A DNA stretch of 24,798 nucleotides from Rusavskia elegans. Its lineage: Eukaryota; Ascomycota; Lecanoromycetes; Teloschistales; Teloschistaceae. Location of the stretch: the NCBI GenBank assembly GCA_011316305.1, contig SAUG01000212.1, positions 1-24,798 on the forward strand, given 5' to 3'. The notes under the pieces are model-generated. The model was not told the origin of the DNA and did not search any database. It worked only from the letters and a program-made list of their open reading frames with translations. Shown piece after piece: positions 21,459 through 24,798 of this stretch (its first letter is position 1; each line of letters begins with the position of its first letter). The position numbers and the translations under genes are program-made.

Positions 21459-22072
21459 ATGATCACTACCATTGATACCACGCAATATTGTCGATGCTGG
21501 CTTGATGTTATCCAACCACTCTTGCACCGCCTCAAAGCCCTAGAAATTTCACAGCCTGACACTTCTCCTCTGTACCTTGCATGTCTTCATCTTCTCCATG
21601 CAATCCTGCCGATCTGTTCGATGGGCTTAGTGCTGACTGTTGACTATCAGGTCTCTGTAAACGGCGCCAATGGCCACAACCCCACTACGAAAGCTACGCC
21701 ACGAGTGCCGGCTATGCCTGCGTTGCAAGGGTCAACAACCGCGAGTACCAGACCGACACGACATACGGAAGCGATCTCCTAGCCCGTGAGAATGCTGCGA
21801 TGCGCGCTTACCTCATCTGCCGCAACTTCTCGGTCAATGATGGCATGTACCCATCCGGACACGCCAAAGGACCCGTGATCCAAGGCCTACCGGTGGCAAT
21901 TGGCACGGAGAGGAGGAGTGTATATGCAGATGATCACGACAGTGGCAGTCGGAGTGGGGGAAGCAGCCCCAGAAGCTACGAGAGTAACAGCTCTTATGGG
22001 GATCATCGGAGGGATAGCCGCCGTATTAGTGGTACCGGCCGAGCTCTAAGAAACAATCATCGACGTTGGTAA
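21459..22072 (+). CDS. Conserved-looking small protein with dsRNA-binding-like segment
   Basis: The 3' exon is well supported: WPQPHYESYATSAGYACVAR, then VNNREYQTD, LLARENAAMRAYLICRNFSV and NDGMYP. It resembles the beta-beta-beta-alpha end of a double-stranded RNA-binding motif, with a conserved ALA-helix-like segment. The C-terminus is disordered (Ser/Gly/Arg-rich). Two 5' models compete. Model A: exon 21459-21582 joined to 21651-22072 across a 68-bp intron (GTCTTC...TATCAG, with a GCTGAC branch site 18 bases before the AG), 181 aa. Model B: start at ATG 21581 giving MSSSSPCNPADLFDGLSADC, in the same frame as the main exon but stopped by TGA at 21641 followed by CTA. Model A is simpler; the N-terminus of model B looks more like a natural protein start. 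Confidence 0.55.
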
Positions 22073-22833
22073 CACACCGACGGAAACGCATGACTCGACG
22101 TACGGCTACCAAAAGAATGGGTCATTCCACGACTGTGGCGGCTGCCGCTTGTACGATTTACGACATTGACGACATTGACTTACGATAACCCAAGACCTAG
22201 ACTGCATCAACGAACCGTTAATTCGGTATGACCATAAAGACTTTCGTTCCCAACACTAGCGTTGCATGCAGGTCGCATCAGTCTGACGGAGGACTTTGCT
22301 GAGAGGGGGTTGATATCCTGCATCTGGCGGATGACTGTGTTCGATTCTTCTTGTTCTTCTTGTTTGGTGTGGGTTCACTCTTGGCTGCTCGACCCATTGA
22401 ACGCATCAATATCCAGATCTGTTACTAGATAGCAACACAATTTACTCTTTCCACTTTGTTGTGAAATGATTTAGCCATTCTTGATAGTTGAACAAATTAC
22501 AGACGATCTGGCAAAATAATCTTAAAACTTATACCGGTACCGTCAGCTGATGTTGTCGCAGCGTTTAAATCCTTTTGACCAAGCCAATCCATCGTAAAGG
22601 GAGTGACGTTGAGTAGCAATTACTTTCTGTGACAGTTGGAGACAACTCCAATTCGGAAAAGGGGTTCAGCCCTACAGAATGCTTGACCCGGAAACACGAT
22701 TCGCGTGTTCCAACTTCCCCAGATTGCTCCCGGATTGCTTCCACGTCCTGCAAATACCTCTGTTATAGCTCGCCCCTTCGGACATGTCTCTGCCAGAACA
22801 GGTGCAAGACTATCGAATCACATCGCGGCCAAA
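22073..22833. other. Intergenic region, promoter of the calcium uniporter gene
   Basis: 761 bp without a supported gene. The open frame of the uniporter extends upstream to 22705, but has only a GTG there, so it is taken as 5' UTR. Short direct repeats ACGACATTG occur near 22163-22182. Confidence 0.55.
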
Positions 22834-24406
22834 ATGCAGGTGACAAGACGAGTGCCCAGTGCGGCGCACTTGGTTGTCAACGCCAGGAAACTTGCTGCAG
22901 CGTCACCAGCCAAGCGAATCTTTCTCCAGGCCTCACGAGTACAAACCGCAGATTGCGAACCTAGATTCAATAGCATTGCCTCGTTCAGCTGTTCCACAAC
23001 CAGACATGTCGAAGGGCGGCTTACCGGGGAATCCAAGGAACCCCCTCAAGAGGGCGATGATGCTGCGAAAACCGACATCAACGAAGCCATAGCTCAAGAG
23101 AAAGAGAAGCAGACGAGGGCGCCATGGCATCGAGAAGGGTCCAACAAACCACCCATAGCTCGGCAACGCTCTGCTGGTGCAATGACTAAAGGCATGTGCA
23201 TGAGCCCCTTTTCTTTTTACGAGACGCAGGCTGACGGTGGAATTCATAGGCAAACTCCTAACAACACCTTCCCGGCTCCTAAAACTCATCATTCCTCTGA
23301 CAACCCTCGACAAGAACTCGGACCGCAAAGACGTCGAACCCCTCGCCCTTCTCGTTCACCCCCAACAACCACTCTCCTACCTCGAACGCCTCATCCAATC
23401 CGAACTCCCTACCGTCACCACCGCCCGCGGCGAAGAAAAAATACCCGCCGTCCATTTCCGCGCCGAGGACTCCCCCCATGATGAGATCATGCCCGCAAAA
23501 AAAGAGCCGCCCACGGAATCTGAGGAGCAAGAAGACGCCGATCTCGAAGAATCGAAATTCGACGGTAAAACCGAGAAAACAGGAATCCTCAATCGCAAGA
23601 AAAAAACCAGCGAAGTCGCCAGAGAAGAAGAGTCATCAAAACCCCTCGGCGAAGGCTCCGTAGAAAGCTACAGCGGTCTCGGCCACGAAGGCCCGGACTC
23701 CAAGGATTCCGACAAAAACTTCGTGCGCTGGTCCCCGTCCACGGAAATCGGCGACTTCATCCGCGACGCAGCACGCGGGAAAGAATTCGCCGTGGAAATC
23801 GAGGGGGCTCCAGAGCAAATCCGCATCGGAGTGCCGAGTTTCAACGATCGAACGCATTATCTGCGGCACCGGTTGCGGAAGACGAGCGCCAAGATCATGG
23901 ACATGGCGGGCGTCAAGAAGGAATGCGATATGGCTGCCCATCGGGGGGCGCAGAGGGTGGCGATTGGGGGCGCGTTGACATTGGTCGGGTATTGGTCCGT
24001 GGTGTACTGGCTTACCTTCAAAACGGACCTTGGCTGGGATACCATGGAACCCGTCACGTACCTTGTTGGTCTCTCAACGCTGATTTGCGGTTATCTCTGG
24101 TTCCTGTATCACAACCGCGAAGTCTCGTATCGCGCCGCGCTCAACCTGACTATTTCTAGACGGCAGACGAAACTCTATCAGTCGAAAGGATTCGATCTGC
24201 AGAGATGGGAAGCGTTGGTGGAGGAGGGGAATGCGTTGAGGAAAGAGATCAAGCAGGTCGCGAGCGAGTATGATGTCGAGTGGGATGAGCGGAGCGATGA
24301 GAAGGATGAGAAGGTTACGGAAGCGTTGAGGGAGGTGAGGCATAAGAAGAAGGAAGGGAAGAAGGAGAAGAAGGGGAAGGATGGGGAGGAGGATGATTAT
24401 GATTGA
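22834..24406 (+). CDS. MCU: Mitochondrial calcium uniporter pore subunit, 2 exons
   Basis: Inner-membrane Ca2+ channel, 504 aa. Exon 1 is 22834-23191 and exon 2 is 23250-24406, joined in phase 1 across a 58-bp GC-AG intron (AAAG|GCATGT...TTCATAG, with a GCTGAC branch site), rebuilding MTKGKLLTTPSRLLKL. The N-terminus (MQVTRRVPSAAHLVVNARKL) is Arg-rich and lacks acids, as a matrix-targeting presequence should. The N-terminal domain includes PLTTLDKNSD and LSYLERLIQSELP, followed by an acidic/basic low-complexity insert. The first coiled coil precedes TM1 (VAIGGALTLVGYWSVVYWLTF). The selectivity-filter loop is W382-D-T-M-E-P387, with the Asp and Glu that bind Ca2+, followed by TM2 (VTYLVGLSTLICGYLWFLYH). 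It ends in a Lys/Glu-rich coiled coil. The first ATG with a presequence was chosen as start. Confidence 0.95.
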
Positions 24407-24543
24407 GACTTCCGGACCTAGAAAATGGTTGTTAAGGAAGGGAGCTGATATACCCATCTCGAATCATGCTGGTGCATAGCGTCGGCAGTTATTGCTTTTG
24501 CATGGAAATCGTGGGCAGCAAGGCGTTCTCTGGTCTGTATTAG

Positions 24544-24558
24544 GGAAGGAAGGAAGGA
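24544..24558. repeat. (GGAA)n microsatellite
   Basis: About 3.5 perfect GGAA units. Confidence 0.7.
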
Positions 24559-24588
24559 GTGTAGATAGAGACCTGGGAGCCTTCTTAC

Positions 24589-24605
24589 GTACATACATAC
24601 ATACA
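24589..24605. repeat. (ACAT)n microsatellite
   Basis: About four tandem TACA/ACAT units following TTAC, within the 3' flank of the uniporter gene. Confidence 0.75.
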
Positions 24606-24798
24606 AAACCCTTCGAAGATCAAAATTACACATTCTCGCACACATCATTGAGTCAGTTTGATCAGATAGGACAACCCATGGCCAGTAACCCATTTTTGAA
24701 AAAAATGCACATTTGCATGTATCGATCGCTCCACCCACCCACTCCCGTCTAAATAAAACGAAAATATTACGTATCCCCACCAATCTATAAAACCGCCC

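Larger units (their letters stand above)
24407..24798. other. 3' flank of the uniporter gene with microsatellites
   Basis: Holds a GGAA run at 24544-24558, an ACAT run at 24589-24605 and an AATAAA at 24752-24757 on +. No gene is seen. Confidence 0.6.

Noticed and set aside
22705..22833. Upstream extension of the calcium uniporter
   Set aside because: There is no ATG in frame before 22834, and the 22834 start gives a good matrix-targeting sequence.

Overview
The window looks like nuclear DNA of a filamentous ascomycete (Pezizomycotina). The genes are intron-rich, with short introns mostly of 46-80 bp, GT donors, CTRAC-type branch points and TAG/CAG acceptors. The recognisable products are eukaryotic and fungal: polyubiquitin, a complex III hinge protein, GDP-mannose pyrophosphorylase, farnesyltransferase beta, a mitochondrial calcium uniporter and a Zn2Cys6 protein. 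Placement in Dothideomycetes is a guess from protein flavour only. All exon joins below were worked out by hand from reading frames, splice motifs and family knowledge.

Layout. 1-1170: purine/G-rich low-complexity DNA with a 62-bp tandem duplication and one possible 51-aa membrane peptide. 1170-3090: two degraded, same-strand paralogous coiled-coil-like genes. They share an intron position with a GC donor and a +1 frame break. The second is interrupted at its stop codon by a 341-bp non-autonomous DNA transposon with 45-bp terminal inverted repeats and a 9-bp target duplication. 3506-6476 (+): QCR6-type hinge protein, then an FLVCR-like MFS transporter. 7052-16082 (-): five exon-verified features in a row, namely GDP-mannose pyrophosphorylase, an ETP1/BRAP2-type RING/ZnF-UBP protein, a four-unit polyubiquitin gene, and a Zn2Cys6 protein whose zinc cluster lies mid-protein. 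17442-19110 (+): seven-exon farnesyltransferase beta subunit. 19500-21450: a poorly resolved block with a TATA box and protein-like stretches in several frames. 21459-22072 (+): a conserved-looking small protein with a dsRNA-binding-like segment and an ambiguous 5' structure (intron or TGA-CTA readthrough). 22834-24406 (+): mitochondrial calcium uniporter.

Most of the window is housekeeping: respiration, mitochondrial Ca2+, cell-wall/glycosylation sugar nucleotide, prenylation, and ubiquitin supply with its E3. There is no operon-like or cluster logic. The most unusual content is the pair of decayed paralogs with the transposon insertion, and the concentration of GC-AG introns: 4 of about 23 inferred introns, two of them in housekeeping genes. 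No tRNA, rRNA or CRISPR array was seen.
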